In this document: piece after piece, positions 38,121 to 47,613 of the stretch
Numbering within the stretch: position 1 is the stretch's first letter
How the letters are laid out: every line of letters starts with the position of its first letter
From: an uncultured Prevotella sp.
GTDB lineage: Bacteria; Bacteroidota; Bacteroidia; Bacteroidales; Bacteroidaceae
NCBI GenBank assembly: GCA_905234815.1
Contig: CAJOIX010000004.1
Span: 12,710 to 76,709 of the forward strand
Length of the DNA: 64,000 bases
Direction: 5' to 3'
The notes under the pieces: model-generated
The model's input: only the letters and a program-made list of their open reading frames with translations
Database searches by the model: none
Told to the model about the DNA's origin: nothing
Translations under genes and position numbers: made by a program

Positions 38121-40132
38121 TGCTCAGGCGCACAATAGTCTTCTTTTTTTTCACCCTGCTCGCGCTTCAAGCGAGCGCGCAGTATAAGGTTGACCGGCTG
38201 GTTCGCAGTGGAGAAGTAGCCCTCCACTATGAAGACTATGTGCTCAGCATACAATACTTCAATCAAGCCATCCAACTGAAGCCATACCTCTATCGCCCCT
38301 GGCAGATGCGCGGTGTGGCTAAATTTTACCTTGACGACTTTGTGGGTGCCGAGGCCGATGCCACGGAAGCATTGCGACTGAATCCGTATATCGACATGTT
38401 GTACGATTTGCGGGCCATCAGCCGCATACGCCAGAAAAACTACACCGCCGCCATTGACGATTACACCAAGGCCTTGACATTGAACCCAGGCCAGCAGAAC
38501 TATTGGTTTAACCGTGCGCTCTGCCGGCTGAACAATAAGGACTACGATCAAGCCCTGCTCGATGTAGATACCATCATTCGAAAATGGCAGAACTACTCCA
38601 ATGCCTATTCGCTCAAGGCCGAGCTCTATCTCCACAAGAAGGACACCATTGAGGCGGCCCGTTGGATAACCGCCAGTCTGAAAATCAATCCCTACGATGC
38701 TGATGCCTGGACCACCCGCGCCTACATCGCACTGGCCAGAAAGGAATGGAAAGATGCCGAGCGATTTCTCTCGGAAGTGATTCGCCTGAAGCCTAAAACG
38801 GTGAGTGCCTATGTCAACCGCGCCTTGGCGCGCTACAACTTCAACCAACTGCGGGGCTCCATGGCCGACTACGATATGGCCATCGACCTCGACCCCAACA
38901 ATTTCCTGGCCCACTACAACCGCGGACAGCTCCGTATGCAACTCGGCGACGACAATCGCGCCATCGACGACTTCAACTTCGTGATTGGTCTCGAGCCCGA
39001 CAATGTAACCGCCATTTTCAATCGCGCCCTCCTACTCGACCGCACAGGCGACCTCGCAGCAGCCATTCGCGACTACACAACGGTGATTGACCAGTTTCCT
39101 AACTTCTGGACCGGTCTGCACTACCGCGCCCGTTGCTACCGCCGACTCGGACAGACCGCCAAGGCCGAACTGGACGAGTTTCGCATCCTGAAAGCCCAGA
39201 TGAACAAACACCTCGGCGTGCAACAACGCTGGAGCAAAGGTAAAACCGAAGAAGTGCGCAAACGCAGCGAGATAGACCCGGAGAAATACAATCAGCTGGT
39301 GGTGAACGATGAGGAAACCGTTGACCACGACTACAAGAGCGAATATCGCGGGCGCATACAGAATCGCTCCATCGAATCCACCTTCCTGCCCATGTTCTCG
39401 CTCTCGTACCTGCCCTATCGAGGCGGTGTGAACAGCATCCAGCTTTACGATTCAGCAGTCGATGCATTCAACCACCAGATCAAAGCCGCAGGTGCGGCGG
39501 CGCCGCTCTATATCGTGACCAGCAACGACGCGCTGACCGAGAGCCAGTCGGCCACCTATTTCCAGCGCATTGAACAAATCACGACAGCCATCGAGAAACA
39601 ACCCGCCGTTGCCGAACTTGTAACGCAACTGCTGGAGCGCGCCGTGCTCTATAATATGCTCCACGACTACGACGCCGCCCTGAACGATCTGACCGTCTGC
39701 CTGCAGACCGACTCCACCTCCGTGCTTGCCTGCTGGCAAATCAGCGTAGTGGAAGCCGCGCTGGCCAATCTGCCCGCACTCGCCTCGCTGCCGCAGTCAT
39801 CGGCGCTCGACAACATCGGCAACTCCACGGCCAGTTCCATCTATTCGGCACGCGCCATGGAACATACAAAGCGCGCACTGAAGCAACAGCCCAACAATCC
39901 GCTTCTGCTCTACAACCGCGGCAACCTGCTCGCAGCCGACCGACGCTTCGACGATGCCATTGACACCTACACCCAGGCGCTCGCACTCAACCCGATGCTG
40001 GCCGAAGCCTACTACAATCGCGCACTGGCACATCTTGCCGCAGGCAACAACCAGGCTGCAAAACAAGACCTCAGCCGCGCCGGAGAACTGGGCCTCTACA
40101 ACGCCTACAGTCTGATGAAGCAAATCAAGTAG
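38120..40132 (+). CDS. Tetratricopeptide-repeat protein (670 aa)
   Basis: Signal peptide and many TPRs (NPLLLYNRGNLLAADRRFDDAIDTYTQALALNPMLAEAYYNRALAHL). Confidence 0.93.
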   Translation: MLRRTIVFFFFTLLALQASAQYKVDRLVRSGEVALHYEDYVLSIQYFNQAIQLKPYLYRPWQMRGVAKFYLDDFVGAEADATEALRLNPYIDMLYDLRAISRIRQKNYTAAIDDYTKALTLNPGQQNYWFNRALCRLNNKDYDQALLDVDTIIRKWQNYSNAYSLKAELYLHKKDTIEAARWITASLKINPYDADAWTTRAYIALARKEWKDAERFLSEVIRLKPKTVSAYVNRALARYNFNQLRGSMADYDMAIDLDPNNFLAHYNRGQLRMQLGDDNRAIDDFNFVIGLEPDNVTAIFNRALLLDRTGDLAAAIRDYTTVIDQFPNFWTGLHYRARCYRRLGQTAKAELDEFRILKAQMNKHLGVQQRWSKGKTEEVRKRSEIDPEKYNQLVVNDEETVDHDYKSEYRGRIQNRSIESTFLPMFSLSYLPYRGGVNSIQLYDSAVDAFNHQIKAAGAAAPLYIVTSNDALTESQSATYFQRIEQITTAIEKQPAVAELVTQLLERAVLYNMLHDYDAALNDLTVCLQTDSTSVLACWQISVVEAALANLPALASLPQSSALDNIGNSTASSIYSARAMEHTKRALKQQPNNPLLLYNRGNLLAADRRFDDAIDTYTQALALNPMLAEAYYNRALAHLAAGNNQAAKQDLSRAGELGLYNAYSLMKQIK

Positions 40133-40202
40133 AGACACGGCAGTCGCACTCTTTCTTCGCGCCGCCATATCGCTGAAAATCAACCCTTTACGAAACACAT
40201 TT

Positions 40203-40290
40203 CAAAAGCTATGCTTTTGCCTTCCGAAAGCATAGCTTTTACACGCCAAAAGCATAGGTTTGGGAGCCCAAAACCTATGCTTTTGTAATT
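40203..40290. repeat. 88-nt element, 4 x 22-nt units (locus C)
   Basis: CAAAAGCTATGCTTTTGCCTTC / CGAAAGCATAGCTTTTACACGC / CAAAAGCATAGGTTTGGGAGCC / CAAAACCTATGCTTTTGTAATT. Confidence 0.95.
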
Positions 40291-40360
40291 TAATAGTTTT
40301 CATCGCGCGCGCAAGCGTACTTTTTTAAAGTAATAAGAAGGCTAATTGAAAAGTTTTTTA

Positions 40361-40369
40361 TAATTTTGC
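40361..40369 (+). promoter_or_regulatory. Bacteroidetes -7 motif TAATTTTGC
   Basis: Upstream of the nuo operon. Confidence 0.5.
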
Positions 40370-40430
40370 GCGCGAATTATACATACCACGAAACAACAAA
40401 ACCAAAATAATTATAATTTCTTAAACGTTT

Positions 40431-40778
40431 ATGAATTTTTTATTAATCACCGTATTGTTGACGGCTGCTACCTTGGTGCTCGGCGCTTACGTCGTGGCCA
40501 AGCTGATCGGTCCCCGTTCGTACAATCCGTTGAAGGGTGAACCCTACGAGTGCGGTATCCCCACGCGCGGCAGCTCTTGGCTACCGCTGAGCGTGGGCTA
40601 CTACTTGTTCGCCATCCTCTTCCTGATGTTCGACATTGAGACCGTATTGCTCTATCCCTGGGCAGTCGTTGTGAAACAGTTTGGCCCAATGGCTCTGGTG
40701 AGCATTGGTTTCTTCCTGGCAGTACTTGTTTTAGGCCTGGCTTATGCTTGGCGGAAAGGAGCATTAGAATGGAAGTAA
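40431..40778 (+). CDS. nuoA: NADH-quinone oxidoreductase subunit A
   Basis: YECGIPTRGSSWLPLSVGYYLFAILFLMFDIETVLLYPWA. Confidence 0.96.
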   Translation: MNFLLITVLLTAATLVLGAYVVAKLIGPRSYNPLKGEPYECGIPTRGSSWLPLSVGYYLFAILFLMFDIETVLLYPWAVVVKQFGPMALVSIGFFLAVLVLGLAYAWRKGALEWK

Positions 40779-41485
40779 GAAAGCCCAGTATCAAAAACAT
40801 TCCTTACGATGAGTTTAAGGATAACGCCGGCCTGCAGCAAATCATCGATGAGCTGCACGAAGGCGGTGTCAACCTTGTAGTCGGCTCATTAGACCAAGCC
40901 ATCAACTGGGGCCGCGCCAACTCGCTCTGGTCGCTCACCTTCGCCACCTCTTGCTGCGGCATTGAGTTCATGGCAGTAGGTTGCGCCCGCTACGACTTCT
41001 CGCGCTTCGGATTTGAAGTAACCCGAAATTCTCCCCGTCAGGCCGACCTCATCATGTGCGCCGGCACCATCACCCACAAGATGGCCCCCGCACTGAAGCG
41101 TCTCTACGACGAAATGGCCGAGCCCAAATACGTCATCGCCGTGGGCGGTTGCGCCATCTCGGGCGGACCCTTCAAGTCGAGCTATCACGTAGTGAAAGGC
41201 ATTGAAGAAATCGTGCCCGTCGATGTATTCATCCCAGGATGCCCTCCCCGCCCCGAAGCCATTCTCTACGGCATGATGCAACTGCAGAGAAAAGTGAAAG
41301 TTGAGAAATTCTTCGGTGGTGCCAACCACAAGCAAACCAAGGCAGAGCGCGAGCTCGGCGTGAGCAACGAAGAGCTCACCTACGGCCGCAAGAAGCCCAT
41401 CGTGGTGACCGACGTGCCCGAAGAATTCGTACAAGAAATGCAAAAAAGCAGCCAGGAGCAAGCAGGAAAGGAGGAAGCAAAATGA
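40769..41485 (+). CDS. nuoB: NADH-quinone oxidoreductase subunit B
   Basis: TSCCGIEFMA, VMCAGTITHKMAP-type, VGGCAISGGPF, PGCPPRPEAILYG. Confidence 0.97.
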   Translation: MEVRKPSIKNIPYDEFKDNAGLQQIIDELHEGGVNLVVGSLDQAINWGRANSLWSLTFATSCCGIEFMAVGCARYDFSRFGFEVTRNSPRQADLIMCAGTITHKMAPALKRLYDEMAEPKYVIAVGGCAISGGPFKSSYHVVKGIEEIVPVDVFIPGCPPRPEAILYGMMQLQRKVKVEKFFGGANHKQTKAERELGVSNEELTYGRKKPIVVTDVPEEFVQEMQKSSQEQAGKEEAK

Positions 41486-43047
41486 AACTCAATCCAACCC
41501 TATTAGCATTTGATCAGTTTGCCGCAGAAATGGCCAAGCTGAAAAACGAGAAAGGTTTCGATTTCCTCGTGACCATTATTGGCGAAGACTTTGGTGCAGA
41601 AGAAGGTCTCGGATGTATCTATATCCTTGAGAACACCCAGACCCAAGAGCGCACCAGCGTGAAAACCCTTGCCAAGCAACTCGGCGAAGACTATCTCATA
41701 CCCTCAGTCATAAACATCTGGGCAGGCGCCAATCTGCTGGAACGCGAAGTCTATGACTTCTATGGAATAAAATTCCTCGGCCACCCCGATATGCGCCGCC
41801 TGTTCCTGCGCAGCGATTTCAAGGGATACCCCTTCAGAAAAGACTGGCAGTTCAACGATGAATATACACTGCAAGACGACGACGAGCCCAACTACGGCTA
41901 CGAATTCTCGCTCACCAAAGACGGCAAGCTGCAGACCAAGCAGAACCAGCTCTTTACCGACGACGAATACGTGGTGAACATTGGCCCGCAGCACCCATCC
42001 ACCCACGGTGTGCTCCGCCTGCAAACCGTGCTCGACGGCGAAAAAGTGAAGCGCATCTATCCCCACCTGGGCTATATCCATCGCGGCATTGAAAAGATGT
42101 GCGAAGCATACACCTACCCTCAAACACTCGCACTGACCGACCGTCTGAACTACCTCTCGGCCATGATGCACCGCCACGCTCTCGTGGGAGTGATTGAAGA
42201 AGCCCTGGAAGTTGAGCTTACCGATCGCATCAAATACATCCGCACCATCATGGATGAACTGCAGCGACTCGACTCACACTTGCTGTACTGCGGATGCTGC
42301 GCACAAGACCTTGGCGCACTCACAGCATTCCTCTACTGTATGCGCGACCGCGAACACGTGCTCAATGTGATGGAAGAAACCACTGGTGGACGCCTCATTC
42401 AGAACTACTACCGCATCGGCGGACTGCAGGACGATATTGACGAGAACTTCGTCAAGAACGTGAAAGACCTCTGCAAATATCTCCGTCCAATGATTCAGGA
42501 ATACATGGATGTGTTCGGCGATAACGTGATCACCCACAATCGTTTTGAAGGCGTTGGCCCAATGAACCAGGCAGACTGCATCGCCTACGGCGTGACAGGC
42601 CCTGCCGGGCGTGCAGCAGGTTGGGGTAACGATGTTCGCAAGAACCATCCCTACGATATGTACGACAAAGTGGAATGGCGCCAAATCACGCTCACAGGAG
42701 CCGATTCGATGGACCGTTACCTCGTGCACATTGAGGAAATGTATCAGAGCCTCGACATTATCGAACAGCTCATCGACAACATTCCCGAAGGCGACTTCTA
42801 CGTAAAGCAGAAGCCCATCATCAAGGTGCCCGAAGGACAATGGTACTTCTCCGTCGAAGGAGCCAGCGGCGAATTCGGTGTGTACCTCGACTCGCGTGGC
42901 GACAAGAGCCCCTACCGACTCAAGCTGCGCCCCATGGGCCTGTCGCTCGTAGGAGCACTCGACCCCATGCTGCGCGGACAGAAAGTGGCCGACCTTGTTG
43001 CTGCCGGAGCAGCCATCGACTTCGTCATACCTGACATCGACAGATAA
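41482..43047 (+). CDS. nuoCD: NADH-quinone oxidoreductase subunit C/D fusion
   Basis: NuoC-like EREVYDFYGIKFLGHPDMRRLFL then NuoD NIGPQHPSTHGVLRL in one ORF. Confidence 0.96.
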   Translation: MKLNPTLLAFDQFAAEMAKLKNEKGFDFLVTIIGEDFGAEEGLGCIYILENTQTQERTSVKTLAKQLGEDYLIPSVINIWAGANLLEREVYDFYGIKFLGHPDMRRLFLRSDFKGYPFRKDWQFNDEYTLQDDDEPNYGYEFSLTKDGKLQTKQNQLFTDDEYVVNIGPQHPSTHGVLRLQTVLDGEKVKRIYPHLGYIHRGIEKMCEAYTYPQTLALTDRLNYLSAMMHRHALVGVIEEALEVELTDRIKYIRTIMDELQRLDSHLLYCGCCAQDLGALTAFLYCMRDREHVLNVMEETTGGRLIQNYYRIGGLQDDIDENFVKNVKDLCKYLRPMIQEYMDVFGDNVITHNRFEGVGPMNQADCIAYGVTGPAGRAAGWGNDVRKNHPYDMYDKVEWRQITLTGADSMDRYLVHIEEMYQSLDIIEQLIDNIPEGDFYVKQKPIIKVPEGQWYFSVEGASGEFGVYLDSRGDKSPYRLKLRPMGLSLVGALDPMLRGQKVADLVAAGAAIDFVIPDIDR

Positions 43048-43149
43048 AATAATTGAACAATTTGACAATTTGACTATTTCGCCGTTCGACCATCAGAAAT
43101 CGGGAAAATAGAAAAATCGTAAAATTAAAAGAATCGTAAAATACACATC

Positions 43150-44235
43150 ATGTTTGATTTCTCAATAGTAACACAATGGATCCACAGTCTGCTGACAGTC
43201 ACCCTCGGGTTGGCTACAGGCTGGGCTGTGTTCATTGAGTGTGTGCTCGTGGGAGTAGTCATCCTGACTGCCTATGCCCTGATTGCCATGCTCATGATCT
43301 ATATGGAACGTAAGGTCTGTGCCTTCTTCCAGTGCCGCCTCGGTCCTACCCGCGTAGGTCCATGGGGCGTGTTCCAAATCATTGCCGACGTGCTGAAAAT
43401 GCTCATCAAGGAGATTTTCATCGTCGATCGCGCTGATAAACTGCTCTATTGCCTGGCTCCCTTCCTCGTAGTCATCGCCTCGGTGGGCACCTTCTCATTC
43501 CTCCCTTGGAACAAAGGTGCCGAGGTGCTCGACTTCAATGTTGGAGTATTCCTCATCACCGCCATCTCTTCCATCGGCGTTGTGGGCATCTTCCTCGCAG
43601 GTTGGGCCAGTAACAACAAGTATTCAGTGGTGTCGGCCATGCGCGGAGCCGTGCAAATGATCTCCTACGAGATGTCGCTCGGACTCACACTCATAGCCAT
43701 GGTCATTCTCACAGGCACGATGCAAGTCAGCACCATTGTTGACCAGCAAACAGGTCCATGGAACTGGCTGATCATCCAAGGACATATTCCAGCCGTGATT
43801 GCCTTCTTCACCTTCCTCATTGCAGGAAATGCAGAGGCCAACCGTGGTCCGTTCGACTTGGCAGAAGCCGAGAGCGAGCTCACCGCCGGTTACCACACTG
43901 AATATTCCGGTATGGGCTTTGGCTACTATTATCTGGCCGAGTTCATGAACCTCTTCGTAATCTCCGGTCTTGCCGTTACCATCTTCCTGGGCGGCTGGGC
44001 TCCAGTGAACATTGGCATCGAAGCGTTCGACCAAGTGATGAACTACATCCCGGGCATTGTATGGTTCATGGGCAAGACCCTGGCCATTGTCTGGCTGCTC
44101 ATGTGGGTTCGCTGGACATATCCCCGTCTGCGCATTGACCAAATTCTGAAACTTGAATGGAAATACCTCATGCCACTGGCACTCATCAACATTGTACTGA
44201 TGACCGTGTGCGTAGCCATGGGTTGGACCCTCTAA
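43150..44235 (+). CDS. nuoH: NADH-quinone oxidoreductase subunit H
   Basis: MERKVCAFFQCRLGPTRVGPWGVFQIIADVLKMLIKE; FDLAEAESELTAGYHTEYSGM. Confidence 0.97.
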   Translation: MFDFSIVTQWIHSLLTVTLGLATGWAVFIECVLVGVVILTAYALIAMLMIYMERKVCAFFQCRLGPTRVGPWGVFQIIADVLKMLIKEIFIVDRADKLLYCLAPFLVVIASVGTFSFLPWNKGAEVLDFNVGVFLITAISSIGVVGIFLAGWASNNKYSVVSAMRGAVQMISYEMSLGLTLIAMVILTGTMQVSTIVDQQTGPWNWLIIQGHIPAVIAFFTFLIAGNAEANRGPFDLAEAESELTAGYHTEYSGMGFGYYYLAEFMNLFVISGLAVTIFLGGWAPVNIGIEAFDQVMNYIPGIVWFMGKTLAIVWLLMWVRWTYPRLRIDQILKLEWKYLMPLALINIVLMTVCVAMGWTL

Positions 44236-44252
44236 AAGGAAAGGATACGAAA

Positions 44253-44783
44253 ATGAAAAATAACACATATTTCTCAGAATTGGGCAGTGCCGTAAAAACA
44301 CTTGCCACGGGATTGAAGGTGACACTCATCGAGTTCTTCACCAAGAAATCGACCGAACAGTATCCCGAAAATCGTAAGACAACACTCCACATCTCAAAGC
44401 GCCACCGCGGACGCCTGGTCTTCACTCGCAACGAGGACGGCTCGTACAACTGTACTGCCTGCACCCTGTGCGAAAAAGCCTGTCCCAATGGCACCATCAA
44501 GATCACATCGGAGATGCGCGAAGACCCCGAAACAGGCAAAAAGAAACGCGTGCTGCTCGACTATCAGTACGACCTTGGCGACTGTATGTTCTGCCAACTC
44601 TGTACCAACGCCTGCAACTTCAACGCCATCCACTTTGTCAACGATTTTGAAAACAGCGTATTCAAGCGCGACAGCCTTGTGCTGCATCTTGATAAGGAAA
44701 CCTATGATGGAGGCTCACTGCCTAATCTCCTCAACGGCGGAGCAGACTTAACCATCGGTCAGTTCAACACTAAAATAAAATAA
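44253..44783 (+). CDS. nuoI: NADH-quinone oxidoreductase subunit I
   Basis: Two 4Fe-4S motifs CTACTLCEKACP and CMFCQLCTNAC. Confidence 0.97.
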   Translation: MKNNTYFSELGSAVKTLATGLKVTLIEFFTKKSTEQYPENRKTTLHISKRHRGRLVFTRNEDGSYNCTACTLCEKACPNGTIKITSEMREDPETGKKKRVLLDYQYDLGDCMFCQLCTNACNFNAIHFVNDFENSVFKRDSLVLHLDKETYDGGSLPNLLNGGADLTIGQFNTKIK

Positions 44784-44788
44784 TCGAT

Positions 44789-45310
44789 ATGACAGATATA
44801 ATTGTTTTTGGCATGTTGGCCGTAGTCATCATCGGCTCAGCCATCATGTGCGTCGCCACAACACGCATCATGCGAGCAGCAACATTCCTGCTGTTTGTGC
44901 TGTTTGGCGTGGCTGGCATATATTTCCTGTTAGACTACACCTTCCTCGGTGCAGCGCAGGTGAGCATCTACGCAGGTGGCATCACCATGCTCTATGTGTT
45001 TGCCATACAACTCGTTAGCAAGAAAACGCTGCAAGGTGCCACTGAAAAGATTCAGCTGAAGCGCTTCATCCCGGGAGCCGTCATCGCGCTCGTGGGACTG
45101 GCCACCGTATTGTATGTACTCGTTAAAAGTGAAATGTTCCATCTGCTGACCTCCATGAAAGGTGGAGAAGTAAGCATGAACTTAATTGGTAACGCCCTTG
45201 TTGGTGCCGACAAGTACCAATATGTGCTGCCATTTGAGTTCATCTCGCTCTTCCTCTTGGCCTGCATCATTGGTGGCATTATGGTAGCAAGAAAGGAGGA
45301 CAACGCATGA
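44789..45310 (+). CDS. nuoJ: NADH-quinone oxidoreductase subunit J
   Basis: FLGAAQVSIYAGGITMLYVFAIQLV; operon position. Confidence 0.95.
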   Translation: MTDIIVFGMLAVVIIGSAIMCVATTRIMRAATFLLFVLFGVAGIYFLLDYTFLGAAQVSIYAGGITMLYVFAIQLVSKKTLQGATEKIQLKRFIPGAVIALVGLATVLYVLVKSEMFHLLTSMKGGEVSMNLIGNALVGADKYQYVLPFEFISLFLLACIIGGIMVARKEDNA

Positions 45311-45621
45311 TACCCGTAGGATGTTATCTCGCTTTCAGCGCAGTGCTGTTCTTCATCGGCGTGTTCGGTTTTGTCACTCGCCGCAACCTGCTTGCCATGC
45401 TCATCTCGGTGGAACTCATACTCAATGCGGTTGACATGAATTTTGCCATCTTCAACCGCTTCATTTTCCCCCAGCATCAGGCATTGGACGGTTTCTTCTT
45501 CACTCTCTTCTCCATTGGTGTGAGCGCCGCAGAAACCGCTGTGGCCATCGCCATTATTCTGAATGTTTACCGCAATTTCAAGAGCGATCAAGTTGATCGA
45601 ATTCAAGAAATGAAGAATTAA
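45307..45621 (+). CDS. nuoK: NADH-quinone oxidoreductase subunit K
   Basis: RRNLLAMLISVELILNAVDMNF; SAAETAVAIAIILNVYR. Confidence 0.96.
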   Translation: MIPVGCYLAFSAVLFFIGVFGFVTRRNLLAMLISVELILNAVDMNFAIFNRFIFPQHQALDGFFFTLFSIGVSAAETAVAIAIILNVYRNFKSDQVDRIQEMKN

Positions 45622-45639
45622 TAAAACCTAACAGTAAAA

Positions 45640-47595
45640 ATGGATTATTCATTCACATTATTGATCCTTCTTCTTCCCGCTCTTTCGTTCCTGTTCATTG
45701 GATTGGCGGATTCGAAGATTTCGCATAAGACAGCTGGTCTGATTGGCACTTCGGTGCTTGCTCTGGTCACGCTCATCTCTTATGCCACTGCATTTACTTA
45801 TTTCTCGGCCGGTCGTGGAGCCGACGGGACCTTCACTACACTGGTCCCCTATAACTTCACATGGCTGCCGCTGGGCAATCTTCACTTCGACTTGGGTATC
45901 CTCCTGGATCCAATCTCCGTGATGATGCTCATTGTAATCTCTACAGTTTCGCTCATGGTGCATATCTATTCGTTTGGATATATGCACGGCGAAAAAGGCT
46001 TCCAGCGTTACTACGCTTTCCTGTCGCTGTTCACCATGTCTATGCTCGGTCTGGTATTGGCCACCAACATTTTCCAGATGTATCTCTTCTGGGAACTTGT
46101 GGGTGTGAGCTCCTATCTGCTCATCGGCTTCTACTATCCGCTCCAAGCAGCCGTACATGCAGCCAAGAAAGCATTCATCGTGACGCGCTTTGCCGATATG
46201 TTCTTCCTCATCGGTATCCTCATTTTCGGCTATTACACCGACTCGTTCAGTTTCTCGTTTGCCGGCAATGTGGAACTCATGGAAGGTGCCACTCCTTTCA
46301 TAACTGGCAGTGCAGCCAAGGCAGTTGCTGCCGGCGAATTTATCCTGCCCACAGCCTTGACCCTGATGTTCATTGGCGGTGCAGGTAAGAGTGCCATGTT
46401 CCCGCTGCACATCTGGTTGCCCGATGCCATGGAAGGCCCCACACCAGTCAGCGCGTTGATTCACGCTGCCACAATGGTTGTGGCTGGTGTGTTCCAGGTG
46501 GCTCGTATGTTCCCGCTGTGGATAGAGTACGCTCCCCAAGCTATGTCCATCATCGTATGGGTGGGTGTGTTCACCGCATTCTATGCTGCCGCAGTGGCTT
46601 GCGCCCAGAGCGATATCAAGCGTGTACTGGCCTTCTCCACCATTTCGCAGATTGCCTTCATGATGGTGGCACTGGGTGTTTGTCTGCCTGGCCATGAAGC
46701 CGTGCTCGACAATCATGCCCAACTGGGCTACATGGCTGGTATGTTCCACCTCTTCACCCACGCCATGTTCAAGGCGTGTCTGTTCCTTGGAGCCGGCTGC
46801 ATTATCCACGCCGTACACTCCAACGAGATGGCACTCATGGGCGGACTGCGCAAATATATGCCCATCACCCACATCACGTTCCTGATTTCCTGTCTGGCCA
46901 TTGCAGGTATTCCTCCATTCTCGGGATTCTTCTCGAAGGATGAAATCCTGACCGCCGCCATGCAGTACAGCCCCGTGGTGGGTTGGATTATGACGGGCGT
47001 TGCAGCCATGACGGCTTTCTATATGTTCCGCCTGTACTACGGCATCTTCTGGGGCACAGAGAACAAAGAGGCCCACGCGCATCACACTCCGCACGAAGCG
47101 CCTTGGACAATGACCTTCCCGCTGATATTCCTCTCGCTGGTTACCATCTTCGCGGGCTTCATTCCTTTTGGCCATTTCGTGAGCGCCAGCGGTCAGCTCT
47201 ACGACATTCATCTCGACTGGACCGTGGCCGGCACCTCGATTGTGGTGGCTATTCTGAGCATTGCGCTTGCCACCTATATATATAAAGGTGAGCGTCAGCC
47301 CGTGGCCGATCGGCTGTATAAGACTTTCCCACGCCTGCACCGTGCTGCCTACAAGCGTTTCTATCAAGACGAGCTGTGGCAGTTCATGACCCACAAGGTG
47401 ATATTCCGCTGTGTTTCAATGCCCATTGCTTGGTTCGACCGCCACATCATCGACGGCACGTTCAATTTTGCCGCTTGGTGTGCCAACGAGGCCGGCGAGA
47501 GCATTCGTCCCTGGCAGAGTGGCGATGTGCGCAAGTATGCCATCTGGTTCATCACCGGCGCCGTGGCACTGACACTGATTTTGTTAAGCATTTAA
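45640..47595 (+). CDS. nuoL: NADH-quinone oxidoreductase subunit L
   Basis: FWELVGVSSYLLIGFYY, GKSAMFPLHIWLPDAMEGPTPVSALIHAATMV. Confidence 0.97.
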   Translation: MDYSFTLLILLLPALSFLFIGLADSKISHKTAGLIGTSVLALVTLISYATAFTYFSAGRGADGTFTTLVPYNFTWLPLGNLHFDLGILLDPISVMMLIVISTVSLMVHIYSFGYMHGEKGFQRYYAFLSLFTMSMLGLVLATNIFQMYLFWELVGVSSYLLIGFYYPLQAAVHAAKKAFIVTRFADMFFLIGILIFGYYTDSFSFSFAGNVELMEGATPFITGSAAKAVAAGEFILPTALTLMFIGGAGKSAMFPLHIWLPDAMEGPTPVSALIHAATMVVAGVFQVARMFPLWIEYAPQAMSIIVWVGVFTAFYAAAVACAQSDIKRVLAFSTISQIAFMMVALGVCLPGHEAVLDNHAQLGYMAGMFHLFTHAMFKACLFLGAGCIIHAVHSNEMALMGGLRKYMPITHITFLISCLAIAGIPPFSGFFSKDEILTAAMQYSPVVGWIMTGVAAMTAFYMFRLYYGIFWGTENKEAHAHHTPHEAPWTMTFPLIFLSLVTIFAGFIPFGHFVSASGQLYDIHLDWTVAGTSIVVAILSIALATYIYKGERQPVADRLYKTFPRLHRAAYKRFYQDELWQFMTHKVIFRCVSMPIAWFDRHIIDGTFNFAAWCANEAGESIRPWQSGDVRKYAIWFITGAVALTLILLSI

Positions 47596-47613
47596 ATGAA
47601 GGAGGACTAAGAT

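Noticed and set aside
38117-38941. 274-aa minus-strand ORF opposite the TPR gene
   Set aside because: Antisense shadow of a well-supported TPR protein.
41704-42177. Minus-strand ORFs across nuoB/nuoCD/nuoH (e.g. 40889-41461, 41704-42177, 42274-43068, 43624-44325)
   Set aside because: Frame shadows of strongly conserved nuo genes.
43048-43149. AT-rich nuoCD-nuoH intergenic sequence with repeated 'aaaatcgtaaaat'-like words
   Set aside because: Low-complexity AT spacer; short word repeats are too degenerate to claim an element.
45658-47394. 578-aa minus-strand ORF overlapping nuoL
   Set aside because: Antisense to a clear nuoL. The His/Glu/Gly-rich composition is a codon-bias shadow of a membrane protein, with no recognisable domain.
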